Positions 8,103-16,207 are shown, numbered from the stretch's first letter. The stretch is 64,000 nucleotides of DNA from Arthrobacter sp. Soil736 (GCF_001428005.1 NZ_LMSB01000034.1:314157-378156); one strand, 5' to 3'. Translations and numbers: made by a program. Notes: generated by a model not told the origin, from the letters alone.

Positions 8103-8170
8103 GCGGCGAGACCCCGTTGCTCGGTCAGGTCCGGCAGACCGTTCGCGTTCTGGCGCGAGCCGCTCACGGA

Positions 8171-8460
8171 TCAGTCTCTTCCGCCGGGGTGACCCCCGGT
8201 GCCGGGGCAGCCGGGCCTGGCAACGCCGAAGACCTCATTGACCTTGACGGTGCCGACCCGCAGGGCGGCGATGGCCTGCTGGGCGTGCGCGATGCTCCCG
8301 GTCAGGACGGTCGCGGCCAGCCCGTGGCGGCCCGACGCGGCGAGGCTAAGCCCCTGCTCGAAGTGTCCACCACCCGGACCGGAGCCACGGGCCCGAACGT
8401 TTCCTCGGCCATGACGTCCATGGTGTCGGTGCATTCAAGGAGCACTATGGTCGATCGCAT
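8171..8460 (-). pseudogene. Aldehyde dehydrogenase C-terminal fragment with frameshifts
   Basis: One frame from 8460 reads TDTMDVMAEETFGPVAPVRV and is then lost at VDT; a shifted frame continues FEQGLSLAASGRHGLAATVL, TGSIAHAQQAIAALRVGTVK and VNEVFG. These are consecutive conserved pieces of the aldehyde dehydrogenase superfamily (the EETFGPV motif and the region beyond it). A one-base loss near 8362 joins them, and a second shift near 8215 ends the match. The catalytic cysteine region is absent. It is clearly a decayed gene, transcribed toward the rfaE2 fragment. Confidence 0.75.
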
Positions 8461-8662
8461 GGGGCTCCTCGCTGTGGGTCGCCGGTTCCTGGATGCCGCC
8501 GTCTTCTGACGTCATCCGTACCCAGGCGACTGCGGATTTACACGCCGCCGCGTCAGGGAGTTTTCAACGCTGGCAAGGGGCGCCGGGGCGCCGTATGGTG
8601 GCACCAGGGACCGTGCCCGCAGGGCCCTGGTCCGCCCGGAGAGAGCCGAAAGGGCTGACGCC

Positions 8663-9865
8663 ATGGGACACCTCAACGCCGACTTTGGCGGAGCACGCAT
8701 GACCGGGTACGGAGTCGGACCCGTATTGGAGGAATTCACCGGGGTCTCGCGGATTGCCGTGCTTCGCGGCGGCGGGCTGGGCGATCTGATGTACGCCATC
8801 CCGGCGGTCACAGCGCTGAAAGCGGCTTATCCGACGTCCACCGTGACACTGCTGGGCACTCCTATTCACGCCGAACTTCTTGCCCAGGTTGAAAGTCCGG
8901 TGGATGAAACTGCCATCCTTCCGTTCGCGGAAGGCGTGCGTCCCGGGGCCGTGGATGAGGAGAATCTGGACAGGTTCATCGCCGGGATGCGCGCCCGAGA
9001 TTTCGACCTCGCCGTCCAGCTGCACGGCGGCGGACGCTATTCCAACCCCTTCCTGCTCCGGCTTGGCGCGCGGCACACCGTGGGTGCCGGGACGCCGGAT
9101 GCCGCCAGGCTTGAGCGCACCGTGCCCTACGCGTATTACCAGCACGAGCCGCTGCGGGCGCTCGAGGTGGCGGGTTACGCCGGTGCACCGCCGGTTGATC
9201 TGGAGGCCCGGCTGCGTCCCCGGCCGGAGTTTGAGAGGCAGCTGGCCGTTAGCCTCGCCGGCGACACCCGCACCGTGGTGGTGATCCACCCGGGCGCCAC
9301 CGATCCCCGCCGGCGCTGGCCGGCCGAACGATTCGCCGCCGTGGCCAGACGGGCGGCCGACGACGGCTTCCGGGTTCTGGTGGTCGGTGACCAGAGCGAA
9401 AGGGAGCTGGCGGAAACGGTGGTGGAACTCGCCGTCGGCCCTGTCCCGGCCGGAGCGGGCGCCGCGAGGGGCAGCGATTCCGCCGACCACGCCGCTCCGC
9501 AGGTGGCCTCGCTCGCCGGGAAACTGAGCCTGGGCGAGCTCGCGGGCCTGCTTGCCGGCTGCAGCGTGGTGGTGGCCAACGACAGCGGCCCCCGGCACCT
9601 GGCCCAGGCCCTGGGGACGCCGACAGTGGGCATCTTCTGGGCGGGCAATGCCATCAACGCCGCGCCGCTGGGCCGCAGCATGCACCGGATCCACCTTGGC
9701 TGGGCCACCCACTGCCCCGAATGCGGGATCGACATCACCCAGGTGGGGTGGACTGCGCCGCGGTGCCGGCACGATGTGTCCACGGTGGAGGCCGTGGCAG
9801 CGGACGCCGTCTACGAGGACGTCCTCCAGCTCACGGCCATGACCCCTCGTCCTCGTGGCAGATGA
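8663..9865 (+). CDS. Glycosyltransferase family 9 (heptosyltransferase-like)
   Basis: A 400-residue GT-B enzyme. The N-terminal domain opens with IAVLRGGGLGDLMYAIPAVT; the C-terminal nucleotide-sugar site includes HPGATDPRRRWP and VVANDSGPRHLAQALGTPTV. Family 9 enzymes such as WaaF transfer heptose from ADP-heptose; in a Gram-positive the acceptor is unknown. A cysteine cluster (HCPECGIDI then APRCRHD) near the C-terminus is unusual. The start could instead be ATG 8699, which has a better GGAG site. Neighbouring remnants of rfaE2 and a GmhA-like SIS gene at 22744 suggest a former heptose pathway. Its 3' end overlaps the sigma-factor pseudogene by 35 bases. Confidence 0.82.
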   Translation: MGHLNADFGGARMTGYGVGPVLEEFTGVSRIAVLRGGGLGDLMYAIPAVTALKAAYPTSTVTLLGTPIHAELLAQVESPVDETAILPFAEGVRPGAVDEENLDRFIAGMRARDFDLAVQLHGGGRYSNPFLLRLGARHTVGAGTPDAARLERTVPYAYYQHEPLRALEVAGYAGAPPVDLEARLRPRPEFERQLAVSLAGDTRTVVVIHPGATDPRRRWPAERFAAVARRAADDGFRVLVVGDQSERELAETVVELAVGPVPAGAGAARGSDSADHAAPQVASLAGKLSLGELAGLLAGCSVVVANDSGPRHLAQALGTPTVGIFWAGNAINAAPLGRSMHRIHLGWATHCPECGIDITQVGWTAPRCRHDVSTVEAVAADAVYEDVLQLTAMTPRPRGR

Positions 9866-10459
9866 GCATTTCGCGTATTTCGCACCCGGCGGGCTGGGAC
9901 AGCACGAACAGGATGGCCTGGGCCACGTTGGCCGGATCGGCGGTGTCCAGCGAATCCGGATGCATGCTGCTGGCAGCCGCGTGCGCCTCCCGAACGTCCT
10001 CCGCGCTGACGCCGAGTTCGGCCGCCAGTTCCTGGGTTGAAGAAACGCGGCCCAGCGTCTGGGTAAGGTCCGGGACGGTGCGAAGCATTTGCGTCCGCAC
10101 GTCGTGCACGCGCCGCGGAGGCCGCACGGTCCAGCAGGAACCGCTCAAGTTCCCCGCTGATGGTGGGAGCGGCGTATGCCGGAAAGCTTTCGCCTTTTTC
10201 CTTGTCAAAGCCCCTGGCAGCCATGACCAGCCCCAGGTACGCGACCTGGACGAGATCGGAACGCTCCCTGCCGCGCGTGGCAAAGCGCGACGCGAGGGAC
10301 TCGGCAAGGTCGAGGTAGTTCAGCACCAGCTGGTTCTGGAGGCGTCATGGAGGCGTCATGGAGGCGGCCCGCCTGCGGGGCCGGGCGCCGGTCGCGACGC
10401 TCAGGGGGCCGGCGCCCGGCGCCGTCGTACTGGAGATCTTCGTTGCGGACCGGTGTCAT
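9831..10459 (-). pseudogene. SigF-type sigma factor, broken and fused to the tail of an SDR
   Basis: From ATG 10459 the frame reads MTPVRNEDLQYDG and runs to GRL, then is broken by a tandem 11-bp expansion (10337-10366). Removing two 11-mers restores GRLQNQLVLNYLDLAE, leading into sigma region 2 (SDLVQVAYLGLVMAARGFDK) and GELERFL. A second shift near 10135 leads to WTVRPPRRVHDVRTQMLRTV and region 3 (ELAAELGVSAEDVREAH). After SMHPDSLD the sequence changes to PANVAQAILFVLSQPAGCEI and SWP, the C-terminus of a short-chain dehydrogenase. Region 4 is gone. It cannot encode an active sigma factor. Confidence 0.8.
10337..10366. repeat. 11-bp tandem repeat that breaks the sigma gene
   Basis: TGGAGGCGTCA occurs twice in direct succession (10337-10347, 10348-10358) followed by TGGAGGCG. 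The 22 extra bases are not a multiple of three. Deleting them rejoins the sigma-factor frame exactly, so this expansion is a frameshift mutation. Confidence 0.85.
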
Positions 10460-10555
10460 GGTCACGGTTGTAGGGGAAGATTCTCTGGCATTGTCGGGGA
10501 TTCCTTCGACCTGGATCGCTAGAAAGCCTGCGGCAAGACTTAGGAGAGGGGAATC

Positions 10556-10569
10556 ATAAGTGTACTTAT
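10556..10569. promoter_or_regulatory. AT-rich palindrome, family member 1
   Basis: ATAAGTGTACTTAT: perfect six-base arms with a two-base spacer, about 100 bases upstream of the broken sigma gene. It belongs to a set with the sites at 11407, 16571, 39251 and 44156. The rest of 10460-10740 shows no gene. Confidence 0.5.
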
Positions 10570-10740
10570 TAAACAATGACCCCTGGAGATAGGCTCGGCT
10601 CAAAGCACCCCGCGCCCCGGCATCCTCCGGAGGCGGCCGCCGCAGTGTCCCGGCGCAACAAGACGGAGGACCCGCCGGAGCCAGGTCCCGGCGGGTCGGA
10701 TCACACGTGCGTCGCGTCCTATCGAAATCAGGGCGGGCCG

Positions 10741-11295
10741 CTACTCCTGCGGGTTGGTCCGCCTCGCGTCCGCATCGGTCCGCGGATCGCGGTCCACGTC
10801 AGCGTCACGCCGCGCGTCGCGCCGCGCGTCAGCGTCCGTGTCGGTTCGCGTATCCCGGTCCACGTCAGCGTCACTTCGCGTGTCCCGCCGCGCGTCAGCG
10901 TCAACGTCGCGCCCCGTGTCCGCGTCAGCGTCAGCCCGCCGGTCACGTTCCGTTTCCACGTCGGGGTCCAGGGCATCCGCCTTGTAGAGGTGCTTCTCGG
11001 AGTCGGCCCGGAAGTCCTGCGCCTCCGACTGCCGCCGCTCTGCCTCTTGCCGGAGCCGCGCCGCCTCAACCTGGGCCTTCTCAGCATCAGCTTTGGCCCG
11101 CATGGCCTTGGCTTCATTTTCACGGGCCTGAAGCTCCGACTCCTCAGCTTTACTCCGGATTTCGGCCGCCTGCTGACGGTTCTGTTCATCGCGCTTCTGC
11201 CGAAATGCTTCCCTGCGCTTGCGGCTCATGAGCAGAACAATCAGCGCGACGGCGATGATTACAACGACGATCCAAATCCAGGCAGTTGTCTCCAC
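10741..11295 (-). CDS. Membrane-anchored coiled-coil protein with Asp/Arg-rich repetitive tail
   Basis: A 184-residue protein of unknown function. Residues 5-24 are one hydrophobic anchor (AWIWIVVVIIAVALIVLLM), then an alanine/glutamate/arginine coiled coil of about 75 residues (KAEESELQARENEAKAMRAK). The last 60 residues are an acidic-basic tail built from DADVDRDTRTD-like units, matched by GC-rich DNA repeats (10770-10950). The GTG start at 11295 has AGAGGTGG upstream; the longer frame from 11388 needs a TTG. It is divergent from yihY, with an AT-rich palindrome between them, so a stress role is plausible. The topology predicts an N-out or short N-terminus with a cytoplasmic tail. Confidence 0.65.
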   Translation of the reverse strand: METTAWIWIVVVIIAVALIVLLMSRKRREAFRQKRDEQNRQQAAEIRSKAEESELQARENEAKAMRAKADAEKAQVEAARLRQEAERRQSEAQDFRADSEKHLYKADALDPDVETERDRRADADADTGRDVDADARRDTRSDADVDRDTRTDTDADARRDARRDADVDRDPRTDADARRTNPQE

Positions 11296-11406
11296 CGTGG
11301 ATCCACCTCTCTCCCTATCCAGCACCGGCCGGTCTTTGCGCGCCCGGCGTACATCACCTGAGCGCGCGACCGATTGAACTAGCGGCAATCGTGGTACTTA
11401 CAATCC

Positions 11407-11428
11407 AATAGTAATCATGCTTACTATT
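11407..11428. promoter_or_regulatory. AT-rich palindrome, family member 2
   Basis: AATAGTAA and TTACTATT arms around a TCATGC centre, the most symmetric member of the set. It lies in the 340-base divergent region (11296-11635) between the coiled-coil gene and the yihY group and stands out sharply from the GC-rich surroundings. Confidence 0.6.
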
Positions 11429-11487
11429 TTGGGGCCAGCAAACCTGGGTGGGTGATCAGTGACCCACTTCTTCGAGAGAGAGCGGCG

Positions 11488-11619
11488 ATGAACGATAACC
11501 AGCGGCCTCACGACGAAAACCCTTCAAGCACGACGACGGATGCGGCTCCCAGCCCTCCGGCTCCAGTTGACAGCAGCCGGGCCGGCCCCCGAAGCGGGGG
11601 ACGAACGGCCCGCGCGTGA
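11488..11619 (+). CDS. Possible 43-residue hydrophilic protein
   Basis: A small open frame from ATG 11488 with a purine-rich AGAGAGAGCGG upstream, ending 17 bases before yihY. The product begins MNDNQRPHDENPSSTTTDAA and is low-complexity. It is downstream of the palindrome at 11407 and could be the first gene of the yihY transcript. No family is recognised. Confidence 0.4.
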   Translation: MNDNQRPHDENPSSTTTDAAPSPPAPVDSSRAGPRSGGRTARA

Positions 11620-11635
11620 CCGAAAGGATGGTCCC

Positions 11636-12853
11636 ATGGCCACGAAAGAAGCCCCGGAGACCAGCACGGCCAAAGCGGCCACCGCGCCCGCCCCGGATGA
11701 CGAACGCAAACCCGACAGCCCGACGGACGTCAGCAAACCGTCCTGGAAATACATCGCCCGCAAGGCGCTCCGCGAATTTGCGTCCGACCAGTGCCCCGAC
11801 CTCGCCGCTGGCCTCACCTACTACGCTGTCCTGTCGCTGTTCCCGGCCCTGCTCGCACTGGTTTCGCTGCTGGGGATCTTCGGCCAGCCGGAAAAAACGA
11901 CGGCGGCCCTCCTCGACATTGTGCAGGGCATCGCACCCGGTTCCACCGTGGACATGATCCGCCAGCCCGTTGAGGAACTCACGAGGTCTCCCGCCGCCGG
12001 CTTCGCCCTGGTGATCGGCCTCGCGACGGCTCTTTGGTCCGCTTCGGGCTACGTGGGCGCGTTCGGCCGGGCCATGAACCGGATTTACGAAATCGATGAA
12101 GGCCGCGGGTTCGTCAAGCTCAGGGGGACCATGCTCGGAGTAACGCTGCTTGCCGTCGTCATCGTCGCGCTCCTTGCGGCCATGCTTGTGATCAGCGGCC
12201 CGGTCGCCGAAGCCGTTGGCGGCATCCTTGGACTCGGCGGCGTGTTCCTGACGGTCTGGAACGTTGCTAAGTGGCCGGTCATCGTCCTGCTGGTCATCGT
12301 GATCATTGCCGTCCTCTGTTACGCCACTCCAAACGTCAGGCAGCCCAAGATCCGCTGGATGAGCATTGGCTCCTTCATTGCCTTGATGGCTTTCGTGCTG
12401 GCCTCCCTCGGGTTCGGGTTCTACGTGGCCAACTTCAGCAGCTACGACAAGACGTACGGCGCCATCGGCGGCGTCATTGTGATGCTGCTGTGGCTCTGGA
12501 TCCTCAACATGTCCCTCCTGTTTGGCGCAGAGTTCGACGCCGAGATGGAACGCGGCAGGCAACTGCAGGCGGGCATCGAGGCGGAGGAAACGATTCAGCT
12601 GCCGCCCCGTGACACCAAGAAGAGCGACAAACTCCAGGAGAAGGAGGAGGAAGACATCCGGCGCGGACGTGAGCTGCGCGAGAAGTACGGCGCGGAAGGC
12701 AACGCCGCAGCGGACGGCGGCAGCGGGGACGGCCGTGAAGGCACGGCCCGGGACCGCGGCGGCCGGTCAGCCAGGCGCGGCGGCCGGTCAGCCAGGCGCG
12801 GCGGCCGGTCAGCCAGGCGCGGCGGCCGGTCAGCCGGGCGCGGCGGCCGCTGA
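11636..12853 (+). CDS. YihY/BrkB-family membrane protein with heptad-repeat tail
   Basis: A 405-residue protein. After a 40-residue hydrophilic start it carries the six-helix YihY/BrkB (formerly RNase BN) domain, about residues 45-300, with AAGLTYYAVLSLFPALLAL, ATALWSASGYVGAFGRAMNR and WLWILNMSLLFGAEFDAEME. The biochemical role of the family is not settled. The last 100 residues are charged and end in four GGRSARR heptads. The ATG at 11636 has AAGGA upstream. Its 3' end overlaps the convergent GT2 gene by 24 bases, inside the repeat. Confidence 0.88.
   Translation: MATKEAPETSTAKAATAPAPDDERKPDSPTDVSKPSWKYIARKALREFASDQCPDLAAGLTYYAVLSLFPALLALVSLLGIFGQPEKTTAALLDIVQGIAPGSTVDMIRQPVEELTRSPAAGFALVIGLATALWSASGYVGAFGRAMNRIYEIDEGRGFVKLRGTMLGVTLLAVVIVALLAAMLVISGPVAEAVGGILGLGGVFLTVWNVAKWPVIVLLVIVIIAVLCYATPNVRQPKIRWMSIGSFIALMAFVLASLGFGFYVANFSSYDKTYGAIGGVIVMLLWLWILNMSLLFGAEFDAEMERGRQLQAGIEAEETIQLPPRDTKKSDKLQEKEEEDIRRGRELREKYGAEGNAAADGGSGDGREGTARDRGGRSARRGGRSARRGGRSARRGGRSAGRGGR
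12758..12849. repeat. 21-bp tandem repeat, four units
   Basis: GGCGGCCGGTCAGCCAGGCG plus C, repeated four times with one substitution in the last unit, then a partial unit. It encodes GGRSARR in the YihY frame and GQPGAAA in the next frame. The last copies also encode the C-terminus of the opposing GT2 gene. Confidence 0.9.
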
Positions 12854-13606
12854 CTCGGCCACGGCCTCCGCGCCCAGCGTCCTCAGGTAAGCTCCGAAAC
12901 CGCGCGGCGCCCGCGCGGAGGTCCGTCCCGACGTCATCACCCGGGTGGTGTCGGTGGCCACCACCGCGAATCCGCGCCGCCGCAGCCCGCCCACCAGGGC
13001 CCTGTCCTCGGAGGAGGGTATTTCCGGAAAGCCTCCGGCCAGCCGGTACGCCGACGCCCTCACGCCCAGGTTGGCGCCGTACACATGCGGGTGCCGCTCT
13101 TCAGCGGGATGCCGGATACGCCACGTTCGGAGGACTTCCGGATCCATGCCGCGGGGATCGGGCTCGACGGAACCCAGCACCACGTCCCACCCGGCGTCGG
13201 CCAGTTCGAGCTGCCGCCAGAGCCAGTTCTCCGGAACCCGCGAATCCGCGTCCGTGCTGGCCAGCCAGACGCTTTCCAAGCTCGTCTGTTCCAGGCCCGG
13301 CCGAGTGCGGCCAAGAGCGGCCGCCACTCCGGCGGCCCTGCTGGCGCCCGCGTTGCGGAAGATCTGGTGGAGCACCGTGAACCGCCCGTCTGCTGCCGCG
13401 ATGCGGGCAGCGATGTCAGCCGAACCGTCGGTGCAGTGATCCAGGACCACGGTGATCCCGACGGCGACTGATGGCCGCCGTTCGGCCAGCGCCCGCGCTG
13501 CCGCCTGGAGCGCATGCAGGGCGTGCTCGATGTGGCGTTCCTCGTCATGGGCCGGCATCACCACCTCAACCCTGCCGATCGGCGGCCGCACCGGCTTAGG
13601 CCCCAT
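12830..13606 (-). CDS. Glycosyltransferase family 2
   Basis: A 258-residue GT-A glycosyltransferase: VVMPAHDEERHIEHAL at the N-terminus binds nucleotide, STDADSRVP holds the DxD-type metal site, and YGANLGVRASAYRLAGGFP plus SSEDRALVGGL form the acceptor region. No membrane segments are apparent. It is the last gene of an operon with the acyl-CoA dehydrogenase-like and PIG-L/methyltransferase genes, 15 bases behind the latter. Its C-terminal alanines come from the tandem repeat shared with yihY. The sugar and acceptor are unknown. Confidence 0.85.
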   Translation of the reverse strand: MGPKPVRPPIGRVEVVMPAHDEERHIEHALHALQAAARALAERRPSVAVGITVVLDHCTDGSADIAARIAAADGRFTVLHQIFRNAGASRAAGVAAALGRTRPGLEQTSLESVWLASTDADSRVPENWLWRQLELADAGWDVVLGSVEPDPRGMDPEVLRTWRIRHPAEERHPHVYGANLGVRASAYRLAGGFPEIPSSEDRALVGGLRRRGFAVVATDTTRVMTSGRTSARAPRGFGAYLRTLGAEAVAESAAAAPG

Positions 13607-13621
13607 TCCGCTTCTCAGGCC

Positions 13622-14995
13622 TCATTCGACGGATCCGGCCTCAGGCTCCGGCGCAAGGAACGTCTCGAGCACAAAGTCGCGCTCCCGATACAGGCCTGCC
13701 GTGGGCCACCCGAGGCGGTCGCGGGCCAGGGTGTGGACCGCATCGCCATCCAGCTCCCATCCGGAAATCGGGTGCCTCCAGTGGCACAGCTGCAGGGTCC
13801 CGCCGTTAGCCAGCGATCCGGCGATCCGCGCGAACAGCCCGTCGAGCTCGGACGGCGCAAGGTAGTAGCCCACCTCGGACAGCACGATCAGGTCGAAGCC
13901 GCCGTCCGGCCAGTGCTGCGGAACCGTGAGCTGCCTGGCCTCGGCGCCGGCATAGGGTGCCAGCCGCTGAGCAGCACGGGCTACGGCCGTGCCGCTGGCG
14001 TCCACGGCGAGCAACCGTCCGCACCGCCCCGCCAACTCCGCGCTCAAGGTGCCGATCGAGCAACCGACTTCCAGCCCGGCGTCGTACTTTTGCTCGGGCA
14101 GGGCAGCGAGCGTCAGGGCGCGCTTGCGCTGCTCATACCAGCTGACGTCATACCCCCACGGGTCATCGGCCCTGCGGTGCAGGGCATCAAAGATGCCCTG
14201 GGCGTCGCGGGCGCCCAACGTTCCGGAGACCGGAGGACGCCAGGAGAAGACCTCGAAGGGGCGCCCAAAGTGCACCAGGAAATGGTCCGCGAGGAGCGCT
14301 TCATCTCCGGGCCGTTCGGACAGGGGCTCCAGCTGCGAGGCGTGGGCCCGCAGGGCACCCTGCTTCGCCCGCTGTTCCGCGGCGCCCAGCGGCAGCCGCA
14401 CCCAGCGGCGCCATTCCGGGTGTTCCGGCGTTGCCCACAGCCAGTACCAGATGGGATATTCCAGCAGCCCGTGGCCGCCCGCCTGCGCGAGCTCGGCCGC
14501 GACAGCCCCCAGGGTGTCGTGGTCCGGGTGCCCGTCGGAGCGGTAGGGAGCAACAATCACCAGCCGCTCCGCAGGGCCGCGGTGCCGGCCGATGGCTTCC
14601 TGGACGTGCCGGACTACGTCCGCGCGGTGTTCGGCGAGCCGGCCGTCCCCAAGCCCGAGGAACTGCCAGCCGCCCGCCGGGCCGAGCACGGACATCGCGC
14701 GCCCGAACTCTTCGAGCCGGACTGCGGCAAGCTGCTCCGGCGTGGTGGTCGGAGAGTCCGGATGGGACGCCTCCCCCGCCGTGCACAACAACACCTCCGC
14801 GTCGGCGCCAGCGGCCTTCAGCCGTGCCAGCAGCCCGCCTGCCCCGAGCGTTTCGTCGTCCGGGTGGGCGGCAAGAAGGATAAATCTCGTTCCGGCCAGC
14901 TCGCCCGGATCCAGCGGCAATTCGCCCAGCGTGGCCAGCCCGGCCGCCTCCCACGCCGCTTCGTCCGTGCCGGCGTCAGTGTGTGAAAAGCTCAC
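13622..14995 (-). CDS. Bifunctional PIG-L family deacetylase / class I SAM methyltransferase
   Basis: A 457-residue fusion. Residues 35-260 are a PIG-L (LmbE-like) zinc deacetylase with AAHPDDETLGAGG (HPDDE at 44-48) and SDGHPDHDTLG, of the type that removes N-acetyl from sugars. After a linker, residues 270-440 form a class I methyltransferase with LEVGCSIGTLSAEL as the SAM motif and LIVLSEVGYYL. The start overlaps the previous gene's stop as GTGA (GTG at 14995; a second GTG at 14998). A deacetylase and a methyltransferase in one chain next to a glycosyltransferase suggests tailoring of a glycosylated small molecule or glycan. Confidence 0.85.
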   Translation of the reverse strand: MSFSHTDAGTDEAAWEAAGLATLGELPLDPGELAGTRFILLAAHPDDETLGAGGLLARLKAAGADAEVLLCTAGEASHPDSPTTTPEQLAAVRLEEFGRAMSVLGPAGGWQFLGLGDGRLAEHRADVVRHVQEAIGRHRGPAERLVIVAPYRSDGHPDHDTLGAVAAELAQAGGHGLLEYPIWYWLWATPEHPEWRRWVRLPLGAAEQRAKQGALRAHASQLEPLSERPGDEALLADHFLVHFGRPFEVFSWRPPVSGTLGARDAQGIFDALHRRADDPWGYDVSWYEQRKRALTLAALPEQKYDAGLEVGCSIGTLSAELAGRCGRLLAVDASGTAVARAAQRLAPYAGAEARQLTVPQHWPDGGFDLIVLSEVGYYLAPSELDGLFARIAGSLANGGTLQLCHWRHPISGWELDGDAVHTLARDRLGWPTAGLYRERDFVLETFLAPEPEAGSVE

Positions 14996-16164
14996 CACTC
15001 GTGCTCGCCCTTGAGCGTGAGGGCGCCGAGCTGCGCGTCGTCCCGCAGGGCATGGTGCTGCCGGACGTACAGCGACAGGTCCGCCATGCACTTGCCATAC
15101 CGCTCGTCGAACGCCAGCGGCCCGGGTCCCAGGTTCTGGCTCACCAGGAGCTGGACGCGTTCGACGGCGGCAGCAACAGTCCCGCGGACACGGAGCGCCT
15201 CGCTCCACGCGCCTGAGTTCCGGCTGCCGCCCGGTTCTTCCGGCAGTTCCGCACGTCCCTGCACGCGGCCGTCGACCAGTTCAGCAGTCCGGGCAAGGTG
15301 CTGGATGGAGGACGTGAGGATCCGGTCCACTTCGCCGAGGCTCGCGAGCGCCACCTGGTCAGGTTCGCGCTGGGCCTGTGCTCCCCGAATCAGGGCTGCC
15401 TTGAAATGCCGGCCCAGCGCCACCGCGCCGCCCAGCCAGCACGCGGCGACCCCCATGCCGCCCCAGGCGAAGCCCGGGCGCTGGAAGTACCAGCCGTCTC
15501 CGCCCAGCGGCACAGCGGGAACGCGGTCAAAGTGAACGGTTCCGCTGGGTATTTCCCGCAGGCCCCGGCTTGTCCATTCCGGGTCGACGCAAGTCACTCC
15601 GGCGTCCCTGAGGTCTACCGCGAATGCGGCCCGGCCGCCTGATTGCGTGTGTGCCGTCACGACGGCGTGGTCCACGAACTGCGCCAGCGAGCACCACGGT
15701 TTGGACCCGCTGAGGCGCACCTCGCCACCGCGTTCACCGCCGCCTTGTTCGCCGCCGGGCTGTCCGCCGCCGCCCGGTTCACCGCCGCCCTGTCCGCCGC
15801 CGGACTGGGGCACGGCCGCGAGGCGTGTGCCCGGGGCTTCGGCGGCAAAGACGCCCCACGTTCCGGTGAAGGAGTCAGCGGCCCCTGCCTGGGACAGGAT
15901 GGCCCCGGCGTCCAGATGGGGTTCCAGGATGCGGCCCGCCGCCACGTCAACCGCAGCAACGGAGGCCAACAGTTCCCACAGCCGGGCTGTTTGGCCTTCT
16001 CCCGGCTTGGGGGCGAACCGGCCTGCCTGGTGGGCTGCGGCCAGCAGTGCGGGTACGTCTCCCACAGCAGCGGCCATCGCCTCCAGGGTGACGTCCAGTT
16101 CCGCCAGCTGCTCCGGAGAGGAACTGATGCGAACCGCCTGCCAGGGGCGGCGCGGCGGGGTCAT
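14992..16164 (-). CDS. Acyl-CoA dehydrogenase-like protein with glycine-rich insert
   Basis: A 390-residue relative of acyl-CoA dehydrogenases: ADSFTGTWGVFAAEAPGTRL and SGSKPWCSLAQFVDHAVV in the beta-domain, and FAWGGMGVAACWLGGAVALG plus LGPGPLAFDERYGKCMADLS in the C-terminal helices. A low-complexity Gly/Gln/Glu stretch of about 28 residues (near 119-146) interrupts the beta-domain at a surface loop. The usual catalytic glutamate is not evident, so it may act on a carrier- or sugar-linked substrate. It is first in a coupled operon with the PIG-L/methyltransferase (four-base overlap) and GT2 genes. The ATG at 16164 precedes MTPPRRPWQ. Confidence 0.75.
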   Translation of the reverse strand: MTPPRRPWQAVRISSSPEQLAELDVTLEAMAAAVGDVPALLAAAHQAGRFAPKPGEGQTARLWELLASVAAVDVAAGRILEPHLDAGAILSQAGAADSFTGTWGVFAAEAPGTRLAAVPQSGGGQGGGEPGGGGQPGGEQGGGERGGEVRLSGSKPWCSLAQFVDHAVVTAHTQSGGRAAFAVDLRDAGVTCVDPEWTSRGLREIPSGTVHFDRVPAVPLGGDGWYFQRPGFAWGGMGVAACWLGGAVALGRHFKAALIRGAQAQREPDQVALASLGEVDRILTSSIQHLARTAELVDGRVQGRAELPEEPGGSRNSGAWSEALRVRGTVAAAVERVQLLVSQNLGPGPLAFDERYGKCMADLSLYVRQHHALRDDAQLGALTLKGEHEW

Positions 16165-16207
16165 GCAATGCTCGCTGACATAGTGCGGGGCCTAATCTTC
16201 ATTTTGC

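Noticed and set aside
12522..12890. Alternative frame GQPGAAA-repeat protein at the end of yihY
   Set aside because: It is contained in yihY and its upstream residues are not protein-like; kept only as a note on possible frame slippage.
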